Shown: piece by piece, positions 36,290-48,515 of the stretch
Numbering within the stretch: the stretch's first letter is position 1
How the letters are laid out: every line of letters starts with the position of its first letter
Assembly (NCBI GenBank): GCA_026874595.1
Contig: CM049310.1
Coordinates: forward strand, 28,693,058 to 28,757,057
From: Sipunculus nudus
Lineage: Eukaryota; Annelida; Sipuncula; Golfingiida; Sipunculidae
Direction of reading: 5' to 3'
DNA: 64,000 bases
The notes under the pieces: generated by a model
What the model was told of the DNA's origin: nothing
The model's database searches: none
Seen by the model: only the letters and a program-made list of their open reading frames with translations
Made by a program: the position numbers and the translations under genes

Positions 36290-36530
36290 CTCATGTAGCA
36301 AAATCCCAGTCCCGTAGGAATTGAATGCCCAAATTGAGATAGCACTGATTTTCACTTCATTTAGGTGTAAGCTGATGGAAAATGTTAGGTAACAAATTTT
36401 ATCAACCCCCTGACCCCCCAAAAATCCAAGATGGCCGCCATCATAATATAAAAAAGGCTAGATATTGCTTTGATTTTGTAACTATCTAAAAAAAATGAAT
36501 AATATTGGATCGATTTATAAGATTTTGAAT
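36290..36530 (-). repeat. Interspersed repeat copy with YY1-like core (inverted relative to 40.0-40.6 kb)
   Basis: The reverse complement aligns with the plus strand at about 40180-40570. Shared phrases are aaatcgatccaatat, ggcggccatcttggatttt, aaaatttgttacctaaca, ttttccat and aattcctacgg. The segment gatggcggccatcttgg contains the ATGGCGGC core bound by the zinc-finger factor YY1 in animals; binding here is only inferred. Confidence 0.75.
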
Positions 36531-36805
36531 GTGTACTGGTAATATCAACTACTCCAGGAGCTGTCCAAAGTTAGAGAGGGTATTCAAGGTCAAGGTCAAA
36601 CATATTTACCAAACTTCGATCTCAAGAATAACATTAGACATCTTGGGTACTACGCTGTTATATATAATGCAATATGGTTTTCAAAAAGTCAATAGTATTA
36701 ATCATTGTCTTTGCAGAATAATATATATAATAATATATAATATATATAGGGACAATATTAAAATTCATTTCACTAAGATACTGTCATATGGTTTTCAAAT
36801 TGACC

Positions 36806-37261
36806 TTAAAGGTGCCCAATCAACTTAACTTTTAAAGAATTCATGCGATTTCTGGCTTCTCTGTGTATATATTAATGATCTAAAGGTAATTCTGGTTTTG
36901 AAAAGTTCTTATAATACCCCGTGAAGGATGTATGAAACTGTTGATCAACAACATGTTTGTAAACACAGCAATGTTAACAAAAGGGGGGAAAATGTAACCT
37001 TATATGGTATGTGGCGTATTTGCGGAGGCACAAAAGGTTATTTGTTGCCAAACGCCATTTGCAAAACTCTCGCCTATCCGACTTGCTGTCCGATGCCATT
37101 GTTGAATTTGTTTTATTTTGGCGGGCCCTCACATATTATAAATACGTTGATATTAACAAAACAAGCAGCCTGTGTGCGTGATATCAACGTTTTCAGGCCT
37201 ATTTTGAATAAAATCTCCAAGGAATTATATTTAGGTTATAAAGGTGATTTGGCCCCTTTAA
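36806..37261 (+). mobile_element. MITE-like element with TTAA flanks, copy 1
   Basis: The element begins TTAAAGGTGCCCAATCA and ends GATTTGGCCCCTTTAA, so the termini are imperfect inverted repeats of about 20 bp bounded by TTAA on both sides. A reverse-complement copy at 49380-49849 shares most of its length, including ccatttgcaaaactct, cttgctg, gatgccattg and tattttggcgggccct. TTAA target duplication is the habit of piggyBac-type transposases, which would have to act in trans because the element encodes nothing. The 120-codon frame across it (36928-37290) is incidental. Confidence 0.78.
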
Positions 37262-37721
37262 GACATGAAATTGATGTGCGTGTTACATAATTCACATACT
37301 GCTGATTTATTGCTTAGTATTAATCGTCAACAGTATAAATGCGAAACAAACATTTTGAAATCAATTTGTGTGGGTAGTAAAAAAAGATTAAAACAGCCTT
37401 GTTGATCCTGTTACAGGAACAACCTATGGCCTGTTTACTGTTCCAGACGTCTGGTACACTTCGAAGAGCATTAAAAACCTTTTTCTGGATATCTTTTGAG
37501 TTTACGTGAATAGGCGGGAATAGGTCAGCCATTATTGTAATTGTCACAAAATGATGGAAATAGTATATAACAGGAAACTATGCTGCCCTGACAAAAGAAG
37601 ACAACACATCTGCACGTGGACAGGGTCATACTGATTCGGTCCGTAAAAAATGCTAAGTGTGTACATGTAAATGGCATCTGGCGAATTCAAATACATGTAT
37701 CTTTAAGAAACCCGTAGGTTA
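37262..37721. other. No feature seen
   Basis: AT-rich DNA between the MITE and the next candidate coding segment. Confidence 0.4.
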
Positions 37722-37957
37722 ATGTCGGATAATCGGGACAAAGCACCTCAAGATTTAGATACCACTACCACGGATGATAATATCAGGAATAACTATCAGG
37801 TCTGCATTGACAAGAAGATGCGCGAGCTTAGAAAACCAGAATGTTACAGCAGTTGGTTAAACGATACGCTTAGAACTTATTCGAATAATATTGAGATGGG
37901 CAGTGGAATATGTAATATAAGGATACCTATTTCAAGTGACCATATATATGTATGCAG
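37722..37957 (+). CDS. Candidate first coding exon, unknown product
   Basis: An ATG-initiated frame of 78 codons reads hydrophilic sequence such as MSDNRDKAPQDLDTTTTDD, KMRELRKPECYSSWLNDTL and GSGICNIRIPISSDHI. It runs to a consensus donor TGCAG/GTAAAG at 37957, phase 2. The composition is clearly different from the hydrophobic chance frames nearby. No partner exon was identified within the next kilobase, and the family is not recognised. It could be the start of a gene or part of an undescribed mobile element. Confidence 0.3.
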
Positions 37958-38254
37958 GTAAAGTCAACATGGATTGGTCTTGGTTGTAATTATGTATTAT
38001 ATTTAAATCCTAAGGCACAATAATGCCTGAAAGACAGTCAGTGGAAACATCGGAAATACTTATTTTTCTGCTACGGTCCTAAATTCTTTGGTGAAAACGT
38101 TGACCATGCACCTACGGAGGCCGATGATGCTGTGTAAGAGATGAATCTGCGCCGCTCTTCTTGAATTCGAGAAACAATGAAAGATCTCTGTTGAAGGTTC
38201 CCTCCTTAATTTAGAAACACTCTACTGCATGATCATACTCTTTATTATATGCTG

Positions 38255-38392
38255 CCAGACTGAGCGCCCTGCACCACCCAGAATGCAATTAAGGAAAGAC
38301 CCCCTTCCTTAGTATACGAATATTTAGATGTCATCTTAACGGAGCAAATCACACGTACGTCAATAAATAATTTGATTGCTGGGGAAGAAAAA
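38255..38392. repeat. 138-bp perfect direct repeat, copy 1
   Basis: Identical by eye over its whole length to 38976-39113, 721 bp away. On the minus strand it begins with a pyrimidine-rich tttttcttccccag that looks like a splice acceptor. It is then open for about 40 codons (FIDVRVICSVKMTSKYSYTK, then LSLIAFWVVQGAQSG). See copy 2. Confidence 0.95.
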
Positions 38393-38975
38393 CACGTAGG
38401 TAATATCGTTGGTAATATCGGGGGATTAAAGACATAGAAATTCAAAAATATGTTGAAATCAATTGTCAATTCATGAATCAAAACACCTGTAATAACATGG
38501 TAGTATAATCGCATGATAAAAGCCTCAAACGTTTTCTTCCCAACGTTTCTCTGTGCACACGACATGAAAAACTTGATATAAATAATGCCTCCTGTATAGG
38601 GAGAAAGTTTTAAATATGCAATTTAAGGAGAAATATTTTGAGGCATTATTGTCATAAGAAATATTTGGATTTTCTGCTCCACAAATATTATTCCATTAAA
38701 TGTCTTTGGTTATTGTGGTTAAACCTTAGTGGGGCTTAGCTTAATTATTAATATATTTTTCAGGTTAAAACTTAGGAAATAGACTGCACGGTCCATATAT
38801 TCATTTGTATGTTACATGTTGATTCATGTGTTTCCAAGTTAACCAGTCACAAAATAACAACAAATTTAATTTTCGGGGTCAAATCATTGATGTGGAAGAC
38901 TATGTTTAACTTTGCAAATTTAATTTCTTCTGCAGTCTAGGAAGTGCACATGTAAGAGTAACAGCCGACACCAAC
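38393..38975. other. 583-bp spacer between the direct repeats
   Basis: AT-rich, no open frame of note and no reverse-transcriptase motif. No TG...CA termini or target duplication was seen, so a miniature LTR element is not supported. Confidence 0.4.
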
Positions 38976-39113
38976 CCAGACTGAGCGCCCTGCACCACCC
39001 AGAATGCAATTAAGGAAAGACCCCCTTCCTTAGTATACGAATATTTAGATGTCATCTTAACGGAGCAAATCACACGTACGTCAATAAATAATTTGATTGC
39101 TGGGGAAGAAAAA
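38976..39113. repeat. 138-bp perfect direct repeat, copy 2
   Basis: Identical to 38255-38392. The flanks differ, with no shared bases beyond the block. Identity over 138 bp inside diverged AT-rich DNA indicates a recent duplication or gene conversion. Confidence 0.95.
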
Positions 39114-39276
39114 TGAAATCTGAAAACTAACAAAAATCACGAATAAATGGGAAAGAATCAAATAACATGAGAGATGTTGGCACGCAAAGGGCCGGGGGGG
39201 GGGGGGCAGTTTTCACCAATGGAAACAGCTGATGGTTTACATTATTATGACATATGCATCCCCTGGTAGATGCACA

Positions 39277-39537
39277 CTCGACAGTGATTCCATCCAGGCG
39301 TAATGGGATTGTGGTGCCTAACGGCCGTGTTTAACTCCCAAACGAGTGCGCCTTTCAGGGGATCCTCGGTGGTATGACCCAGCAATGGGGGTGATTACGC
39401 ACCAAGGACCCGCAGGTGCAGTATAGTCATTGGGGCTTGGTGAACGCCAGGACAAAATGAGAGGAAGTGTGTGATACTGCCCTGTCACCTAGTCCCAAAC
39501 CTGAATAGAAATCTGCAGATGTAAATATATGTAGTTT
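39277..39537 (+). mobile_element. 5'-truncated copy of the 12195 SINE family
   Basis: Lacks the tRNA-like head. The body aligns with 12325-12550 through gtatgacccagcaatggggg, aggacccgcaggtgc, gccctgtca, tagtcccaaacc and atctgcagatgta. 5' truncation is usual for LINE-mobilised elements. A G run (39193-39206) precedes it. Confidence 0.88.
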
Positions 39538-39999
39538 GTCTCCTTTTAGCTTTAAGAAGTACCTTATCTATAACTTGTAACAACAAGATCTGTTTTATCT
39601 CATATTCAGATAAACTATATAGAAATATAGAATATCCAGACAACGGTTTCTACTGATCCCCCTGTTCTACAAGTTACTATGTCTGTATCAAGACCACAAA
39701 CAAGGCTTTTGGAAACTTGGAATCTTCCATATAACCGCACAAATTGATTCTTAATGTTTGTTTTGTTGTAATATAGTAGGCACCTAGACCATGTAGTACT
39801 ACTATGAGAGAATCAGCAATATAAAAAAGAGATCACGAGCATCAATTTCATCAGGTATATTTCCTTTTGATCACCATATCACATAACATATGACGGTGTA
39901 GTGCCCAAGATATTTTTATGCTTTAAAATATTAGTACATACATTTGACTTTGACCTTGCGTACCCTCTGTAACTTCCGACAACTCCTGGTTAGTTGCAA
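39538..39999. other. No feature seen
   Basis: AT-rich DNA without credible open frames. Confidence 0.4.
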
Positions 40000-40570
40000 T
40001 TAACAGAACACATTAAAAAAGTATAAATCGATCCAATTATCTAATATCATCAAGTTTTATCATTATCTCTATGTTAAGATTGCCATGGCCGCCCTTTTGG
40101 ATTCCCTGGGGTCAAAGAGCTCATAAAAAGTTTTTAGTCACAATCGACCGAACACATTCAAAGACGTAGAAAATCGATCCAATATCATTAAGTTTTAAGA
40201 GACAATTTCAGTATATTAGGATTATCTCTATGTTAAGACTGCAGTGGTGGCCATCTTGGATTCCTTGGGGTCACAGGGTGCATAAAAATAAATATAACCT
40301 GCATTCATTCATCAGCTTAACTGCGAATAAATGAAAGCAAACACTATCTTATTCAATTCCTAAGAAAACGTCGTTTTGTTACACGTGCAAGTACACTATA
40401 TCCCCAACACTCAATAATCCCCAAGGGTGAAGGCGGCCATCTTGGATTTTCGGTGTTAGAGGGATATGAAAATTTGTTACCTAACATTTTCCATTAGTTC
40501 ATATCCTGTTTATGCTAAATCAGTCATTTTCGGAATTTAGGCATCAAATTCCTACGGAAATACATCCCCG
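40000..40570 (+). repeat. Compound copy of the YY1-core repeat, with internal tandem units
   Basis: Two partial tandem units (about 40002-40135 and 40145-40290) repeat gaacacatt, aaatcgatccaat, tatctctatgttaaga and ggattcc-tggggtca. A third segment (40430-40570) matches the reverse complement of 36290-36440. ggccatcttgga occurs at about 40250 and 40437. No coding capacity. Confidence 0.7.
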
Positions 40571-43500
40571 TCTACATTAATTGTGTTGGTCATCATTGAC
40601 ATTTGATTTGATATCTTTACGAATCAACGTACATGTTCTTGTAAATCTTTTAAATTACCCAAATGGAGTTCCATCTTTCCTTCATTACCATCATATTGGT
40701 GGGTGTGTGGGGGGGGGGGGGGGGTGTGGGAGTCATTACTTCCTCTTCCAAGTGCGGATGGGTGGGTGACAGTCACAACCATACATAATTTTATGAAAAC
40801 ATCACAAAGTGGACTTAAAATTTACCTCCTATATGCGATTTTTCCCAACTATGCTCTCTATTGGCAGTGAAGGAACAGTTACGTCACTGATGACTATCAT
40901 ATATGAATGAAATGAATGATATCGTTGGTCTATCGGTCTATCACCCAGGGATATTGTTAAAATCGTGCCTGCATGTTACAATACTTCATCTGTCAGATGA
41001 AATAGCACATCCTGGATGGGGAGGTAGCACCCCTTGTATCATTAAAAGGGCCCAATCACCTATAAAGCATTTTGAATTGACACGAAAAAAATATTCTTTC
41101 CTTTAAAATAAATCTGTATGTGCCAACATATTACCCTTGAAACAGTTTGCTTACACCTGTAACGAGTGTTAAAAATAGTGGACCGGGCGCGATCGAAGGT
41201 GTCAACATAAACACAGCGCGTGGGACCGTGTGCATCGCGGAGGCACAAAACGTGTCAATCAGGAGACGCCCTGCCTTATTTGACCCAAAAAATGTAATAC
41301 ATGTTCCCGCTGGCTGAAACACCGCGTGTCACAGTTGGACCTCTGGTCACGCCGTCTTGTTTTGGTTAACAGACACACGTGGACTGTGTATACCAACACA
41401 CCAAGCCATAACAAGGTGTTAAACAGCCGTATATAAGGTACTGAGACTGTGTATTGCATGGGATGGTCCTGCTGGGAAACGTTTGTATAAAGCAAAACTG
41501 AACTGATAGTGTGAATGAATAGGCAAAATATTGCGCCTGCTTATGTCCCTTTAAGATATTGTTATTTGTTGTATGAATAGTTTATACTTTGGACCTTAAT
41601 TGAGCCACCCTTTCCCCCGATACTTGATCCGTCCCTGGTTTAAGTTCATATATTTTATGACGACCATCGAAGTGCAGCTATCCATTGTCGGCACTCTTTC
41701 GTACCTTGGTACTAGGTTGTGAGGACATGTAAAGTAATTAATGGCTCTTACGCGTGGGTGACAGTGGCGGGAAATAAATAATTATTACTCCTATAATAGT
41801 CATCAACAATGTGTTCTCATGACAAATAAAACTCATTTACTATCTTTGTCACTTTTATTTCCAATCTCATTTCTTTTTTCTTTTTTTTTTAATAATTGTC
41901 TCTTTACTGTGTGAAATGACGACTGTGGAACCGTCATTAGACCATTGTGCACCTGTATAAAAATTAAAACTACCTTTAGCTGTATGTTACTCATAAAACC
42001 ACTTCTCTGTAAGATGATGAAGGCCTGCCACAAAACGCGATAAATAATATGAATCACGAGAATGTTTTTTTCACTGACGCATCACCTTTCCATAAACATG
42101 GTGTACTACGTTATAAGAGCCAGTTGTGTTCGGGTCAAAGTCAAGGTAGCTTCTTTTGTAATAATTGGTTTTATGATGTTTTTGTCGAAAAGCCAGACCC
42201 GAACACTTAGTGCCATTATGCGCCGATGGACGTCGAATATTTTCTTTTTAAATAAGCGACCCGAATGACTCATTAGTATTTCTAACTCCAGCCGAGTGAA
42301 AAGAAGCACGAATGTCGGGAATTTTCCAGCCGTATAAACCTTTTTAATACTTATTCATTGACCACATTATGTTCGTTAAAAGATGCAATATAACTAAGTA
42401 AAAATATAACACATCCAATATATGACCAAACGAGGTGTGATGTTGGATGACCCATCCCTGTTTGAGAATCCGGAACATGATCCATATCAAAATAAGGGAA
42501 GAACTGTTTTGTAAGACAGACAGACAGACAGACAGGCTTGTTTCTTTAATCTGTCAAGTTGTCGCCTGCATACAAGATCAGCTTTCTGTCATAATTAACT
42601 TTTACCATAGGCCTAGAAAAAAGTGAAGTTCTATCAAATTCATGGTGGATCGCGAAAACTAGCGGGTAAAATTAGGAGTATTGTTCCTCCAAAAAAGTGA
42701 TAATGATATCGGAAGCGACTGGCACACAGGTGGAGATGAGAAACAAGGCTGATTATCTGACAGTGAACTGAAGGACACAAACGGTGACACAATGGCATAC
42801 TGGTAAAGCGTCTAATATAATTATAAACCTGTCATCGCGTGACATTGTCTGCAATAGGCAGGAGCATTGAGATGTGGAAAGAAAATAATGAACTGTTGGG
42901 ATTATCATATTGAACATGGTTTATCAAATTTACAGAAAATAGGTTAACCACCGAAGCCCACAAGAGGTGTCTTTGTATCGGGAAAATATCTCATTCACTG
43001 CACCACTCAGATAAACTAAAGCATGGTCCTTTGTCGGCTTATAATTACCCTCTCAATGAAACACGCCTGGAGGCTGGAGGCCCAGGTAGATATGTTCAGC
43101 TGTGTAGGTTATTTGTCAAACAAACATTATTATCATTCTACAGTAACCAGTCCTACAACAGGCTGTGTGTACCGTTTATGTCAGATTCCCTGCCTGGCTT
43201 TAGATTGCCTGCCATATTGAGGCCTTGAACATGAATTATTTAAAGAAATTCACAAGAAATGTCTCAGGGGCAGGTTTACATGGGCCTTGGATTATCAGTG
43301 AATCGTAGATACACAGTTCTAGCTCACGGCCCTGCCACAAATATGTGTACTACAGGGACGGATCCACAAGCTGGGAAAGAATTCAAAGGGCAATACAAGA
43401 TACAAATATATATTAGATTAAATTAGAATAATTTTATTAGATTAGATCTGATCGCGTTTGATTAGAAGAGATTAGAACAAAATTTCTCCTTATAGTAAGA

Positions 43501-46500
43501 ATTATAAATAAATTTGGGGAAATTAATTTTCCTTTAGAACTTCACTCTGATAATACTGAATATGAGTCTCGTTGAATAATTCTCTCGAAACGTTGACTGA
43601 AAGATGAAACAATACAATTAAATTTCTTGTCATTGTACACTGAAAAGTAAATCACGTATATGCAGGTAAAATATAGCGACATGTTTTTGTCAGGATTATT
43701 TGAAATTCTGAAAACCGTCGCTATCCAGATGTCGATATCCCGTTCCCCTGCTTGGACATTTTTCTAACCCGCTCCCCTCCTCCCTTCCCCCTTATATATA
43801 TATTTCTTATCAACCCCACCCCCCCCCCCCCCCCCCGCCTCGTGTTGTACATACCCCCCCCCCCTTTTTTTTAACATATTTGGTACCGAAGCATTGACGT
43901 TAAGCACACACCGTGTGTGTCTATGCGTGTGTTATGGTGATATCCCCTCGGGGTGAGTCACACGACCCGGTGTCTGCACGGATGGATACTCTTCTCTCAT
44001 TGATATACTCCGTATTACTGTCAGTGTGACTTAAACATGTGAACAATTCTTGGCCTTGGGCAGTATCAATAGTAAGATTGTACCCCGTGTTCGTGTAAAC
44101 ATGAGACTCATTCATTTCCCTAGTAAACATGTAATTACCCCACCGAGGGTGGCCAGAGAGACCTCCAGCATAGTCCCTGCATCTCCTAGTTCGCAAGTGA
44201 ATAAACAGGTAGAAGACACGTCAAGACACTTTCCAGTGATAAAAAAAGATTGAGGCAGTGTAACTTTTTAAACATAAATACCCAACAACTCAAAAGATGT
44301 TTATTCCTAAAATGACTAGCTCATATAGCTGAGTGCATTTTCTCATTTTTTTATTATATACTTTTTTGTATGAAAAGGTTTCTATGAAAGTTTTAGGTCA
44401 GCATATAATCATATGCTGATTGCAAAAAAAACTCTTATAATATCATTACAGTGAGTATAAGCAATAGAGAAGTAAATGTTAGTATTACATTGTGGTATGC
44501 CTTTATATGTCAAACCGCAGTCAAATCTTGAGGAGATTTTCTGGGACAAAATTTTAGTCTTTTCGTGACAATGCTTCAAGGCCAACAGTTACGCTGTTAT
44601 TTAAGACCAGATAAGACCAACCTAAGATACGATTGCCTACTTTCTATCAACACGCACTATGTGCAACCAGATTTGTTTATACCTTTGGTAAACCTCCCTG
44701 CCTGTTTGGTGAATGATTGGCCGCAATCATGGCTTCCATGTCAGTCAACTCGTGCGAGCCATAGGAAATCATGGCGTTTTGTGAATATTCCTCACTAGTT
44801 TCCTAAGGTTAAGATTACCGACTGTTTTCAGTTATATCTTTCCATGATGGTTTGCCTTTGCAGTGCCGTTTTCGGTATGACTGATGTTATGGCTCAATAC
44901 AGACCCTATCAATCAAATATAAATGCCTACTGAGTCTTGTACTCACGTAAAGAAAATATCGGCCTAGAACCCTCTGACCTTGCATGGGATACTGTATCAT
45001 GTTTTTGTCAATAATTTGTTGAAACAACTTTATGAAAATTTCATTACCTAAATGTCTATGGTCTAAAAGGATAGCGATCTTTTTTTTTGTAGGGGGAGGG
45101 GTGAAGGTTTCGGGGTATTTTATTTGGTTTGAAGCTCCTCCTCATGTTCTTATCCTCCCCTTACACCTATTCAGAGGCATCGTTCTCTGTAAAATCAACG
45201 AAAAATATGAAATAAATTTTACATATTAGTAATAATAGAAATAAATATAAAAAGTTATTCTTCTCATTTCGCCGATTTTCTTTAAACCATGGGTATCTAA
45301 AGTGCATGGAGTACACTCCTCCAACATATCATTATAAACTGATCACCAGTTAACACGTTTAAAACTGGGGATCCATTGGAACTCGCAGCTTACATTAATG
45401 ACAATCAACGGTTTCAGACCTGCCAAAGTTTTATTACCGATAAAGAGAGTAAGTGCTCTGGTAAAAAAGAATAGCCTTCTTTGAAATAAAGAGTAAAAAA
45501 GAGTAAAATTTACGACGGTTCCGCATTTTGATAAAACAGACTGAATAAAGATGTGCTTCGCCTACTACGTATGTGTATATATATCGCTCAAAATGTCAGA
45601 AATATGCATGGTACACACCCCCTACATGAAGATAAGGGTATTTTCCACATGTTGTGACACATGCTGAACCTTTGCGAGCAGAAAAATTGTAAAGTGTCCC
45701 ATTCTTGTTCTAACTGCACTAGTTAAGCAGGAGAGAAATAGTATATATAGGAATTCTTTAATAAAAATAGAGGGTGAAATGTGCTGCTAAAAAAATAAAA
45801 AAGAGTAATTAGCGTCATTTTCATTAAATCCTCAAAAAAGTGACTCTTTTGAGAAAGAGTGATTTGGCAGGCCTCTCTCTCTCAAGATATGTCAAAAGCT
45901 ATAAATATTCTATTTCTCCTAGATTCCTAGAGTCAGTATCTGATCTAGCCTTAATATTCTGCACCCAAATGCCTGATTAGACCGAGTACCTTTTCGATAA
46001 ACTTGAACTCTCTTGAACCTATATACGCACAGATGAATTATGGATAGCATGGTACATAATTAACCCACTTTGCTGTTAGCATGTACATGCATGACTACAA
46101 TGTGATCGTCCCCATCCCTCTAATAGTTACCGGTATTCCCTCAGGCTAAATTATATGAAAGCGCATAACAGCACACTGAGGAAATTCCTCCTTACAGGAA
46201 GCCTCAATTAACATTAGTGTGATAGATGTACCTGAGAAGTCACCGAGTACGAGGCGACATCAGTGACACGCCGGTACAGAAAGAGTTTTATATATCGGTC
46301 ATGTATACGTTATGATACCATTAATGTTGATTATCAATTAAATGCTTACATCTTACATCATACGGCATTCTTCACGTTTACGACAATATATTAATATCAT
46401 CTCTCAGTGTCCTATCAAAATCTATTTAAATCCCATCTTTTGAACTTTCCGATGAATATAAAACACTCTGAATTTATTACTTATATTAAATGCATGTAAC

Positions 46501-48332
46501 TTGTCGAAACGTATCATTTCACTGGACTAATAAAAATCATTTCCTTTCAGTCTAATACCTTCTTCGTGTACAGCTGTTGCATTTAAGACAATAGAGTTGC
46601 TAACAATTTTGTAAGCAAATTTATTCAAATTTAATAAAACAAACGCATCCCTAATCAGTTGCGTATCATAACAGGGTCAGGCAGGCAAGCCGAAGATAAT
46701 AAATGAGCACAATAATTATTAAACAATAAAGCACAAGATAATATATGGTTGTTACAATGCAATAATATATTATACCACTCTCAGTGATAACTAAAAACAG
46801 TGTATGTTCACAGGTCGGTAAAAAGACAGCTCAGGAGAGTTAGCAAATATTAGATACAGTTTCACTCCTTTTGGGGGGCTGGATCATATTTTTTAAAAAT
46901 ATATAAATAAAGCTTTGGTACGGCCCTCCAGTTCTGTTACAAATATATAATTTGAATATTTTTTATATTGATTATTTTTCTTAGTTTAAACGAAATACAG
47001 TTCTTCTTAATTATAACACATCGATTTAATTCAATGTATTACAACATTTGTTGACTAGACTATCAGTTATAACTGGTTCAACTTTCGGACAATCACGTGG
47101 TCGAATTCTCCTTGCGTATGTCCGGTATAATAATCTTCATGTCGGATCATAGTTAATTAATATATAGTTTCAAGTCATAAAAAAATACTATCAGCAACTG
47201 GTAATGCTGTTTCATGTTATTTGCTTGATAAGCTTTAACTTTAATGGGATAACACGAGAAAATGTTTCTTTAACAGGAAAAGACATGTCCCGGTTATTGA
47301 TTGTCAAATCACACACACGTTCTGATCTCATCACGACATGTTTGTTCACAGACCCCACTTACAAACGTCTACAAAAGCCTCACGACCTATTGCAATGTAT
47401 GTAAATACACAAACGCTTGCCTTCCCGCAAGCTGTAAGTGCGAGTCGTGTGTAAAGTAAATAGGAAAGTTACCCATTTAGACACATAGCGAAACACTAAC
47501 TCGCAAGGTCTTTCGGCTCAGAACAGCAGGGTACAAGTCTAATAATTCCGGCCTGCCAGAGGTCACTGGGTACCTTTCCGTGGGGTTGTACTTAACGGAC
47601 CGGTCATTGAGAGTGACGGGAGTAAATACAAGAAGGACCAGAGAAGCTCTGAGATATTTAAATGTATTTTCGCTAACTTATCCCAATGTTGGTCTTCAAC
47701 AACTGTAGCCTACCTTTGAAGACCCTGGTCCACACTCTTGAAAAATAAAATAAATTAATGGGTCTATATTCACTGATGTCCACAGTGTCGCATCATATAA
47801 AGTAATTTTATTTAAAGATTCAAATTTATTTTTATTCGCATCGTTTTTGTTGCATATTTTAATAAATGGCATGTTAATAAGGAATATAAGGTACATATAT
47901 ACCAGCACGATAATTATCCCACTCCTCCTTTACAACGACCAGCAAGTCGTAGATTGCGTTACACCGCATGTAATATGTGCACCTGCATGTTATCTTATAA
48001 ATAATGCTCTCGTAATGATGTAAAATAGATAGCTCATTCCGTTACTCAGTTTCCTGTTTGCACACTCAGTCCGTACCTTTATAATTTACACCCCGCCCCT
48101 TCACCTGTAGCCGTGAATGAGTTGTTTACTCCTCACACCTTCAGGTAATGCCTCCGCCTGAGTTGTTTTATTTTTTACCAATTCAAGAGACCACACCCCG
48201 ACTGTTTGTGAACACTCCTTGCCCGCCCCTATACTCAACATATAAAGGACCCGCTGTAAGTCACACGGGTATCCATATCCCAAGGGCTTTTGGCTGTTGT
48301 GATCAAGAGAGGAGCTCACAACATTCGAAAGT
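40571..48332. other. Long stretch without a supported gene
   Basis: Contains a G run at about 40709-40723, a solitary MITE-type end TTAAAAGGGCCCAATCACC at 41042, and a CpG-rich patch at 41180-41400 with a TATA-like tatataag near 41430 but no credible ATG exon after it. A GACA run lies near 42518-42533, C runs at 43820-43836 and 43854-43864, and a CpG-containing patch at 43930-44200. All open frames are short (about 60-90 codons) and unsupported. Nothing else was recognised. Confidence 0.4.
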
Positions 48333-48515
48333 ATGGATCATGAAAAACATCAATCTTGGTTTCAAAATAAATCCCCAGTTCTTTCAAAGTTGAAAAATTC
48401 CCTATTCATCCTGTTCATTTCATCGTTTTCTTTTTTTACTTATGACAAACACTGGTTGGAAAGAATTAGATATGAATTATTGGTCGTCAGATACGTTCTG
48501 GGCCGATGCGCGTGA
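48333..48515 (+). CDS. Weak candidate small membrane-anchored protein
   Basis: A 60-codon ATG frame (MDHEKHQSWFQNKSPVLSKL, then a hydrophobic LFILFISSFSFF segment, then a basic tail ending RYVLGRCA) starts about 90 bp after a TATAAAG at 48241-48247. That arrangement resembles a short intronless gene with an N-terminal signal anchor. The length is within chance and no family is recognised. Confidence 0.15.
   Translation: MDHEKHQSWFQNKSPVLSKLKNSLFILFISSFSFFTYDKHWLERIRYELLVVRYVLGRCA

Noticed and set aside
36928-37290. 120-codon plus-strand open frame
   Set aside because: It spans a MITE whose second copy does not preserve the frame.
38255-39113. The 138-bp direct repeats as LTRs of a miniature retrotransposon
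   Set aside because: No TG...CA ends, primer-binding site, polypurine tract or flanking target duplication was seen.
41429-41436. TATA box of a gene near 41.4 kb
   Set aside because: A tatataag is present, but the next ATG gives only about ten codons and no donor.
43353-43380. cagggacggatcca as the end of a DNA transposon
   Set aside because: No partner terminus at a sensible distance was identified.
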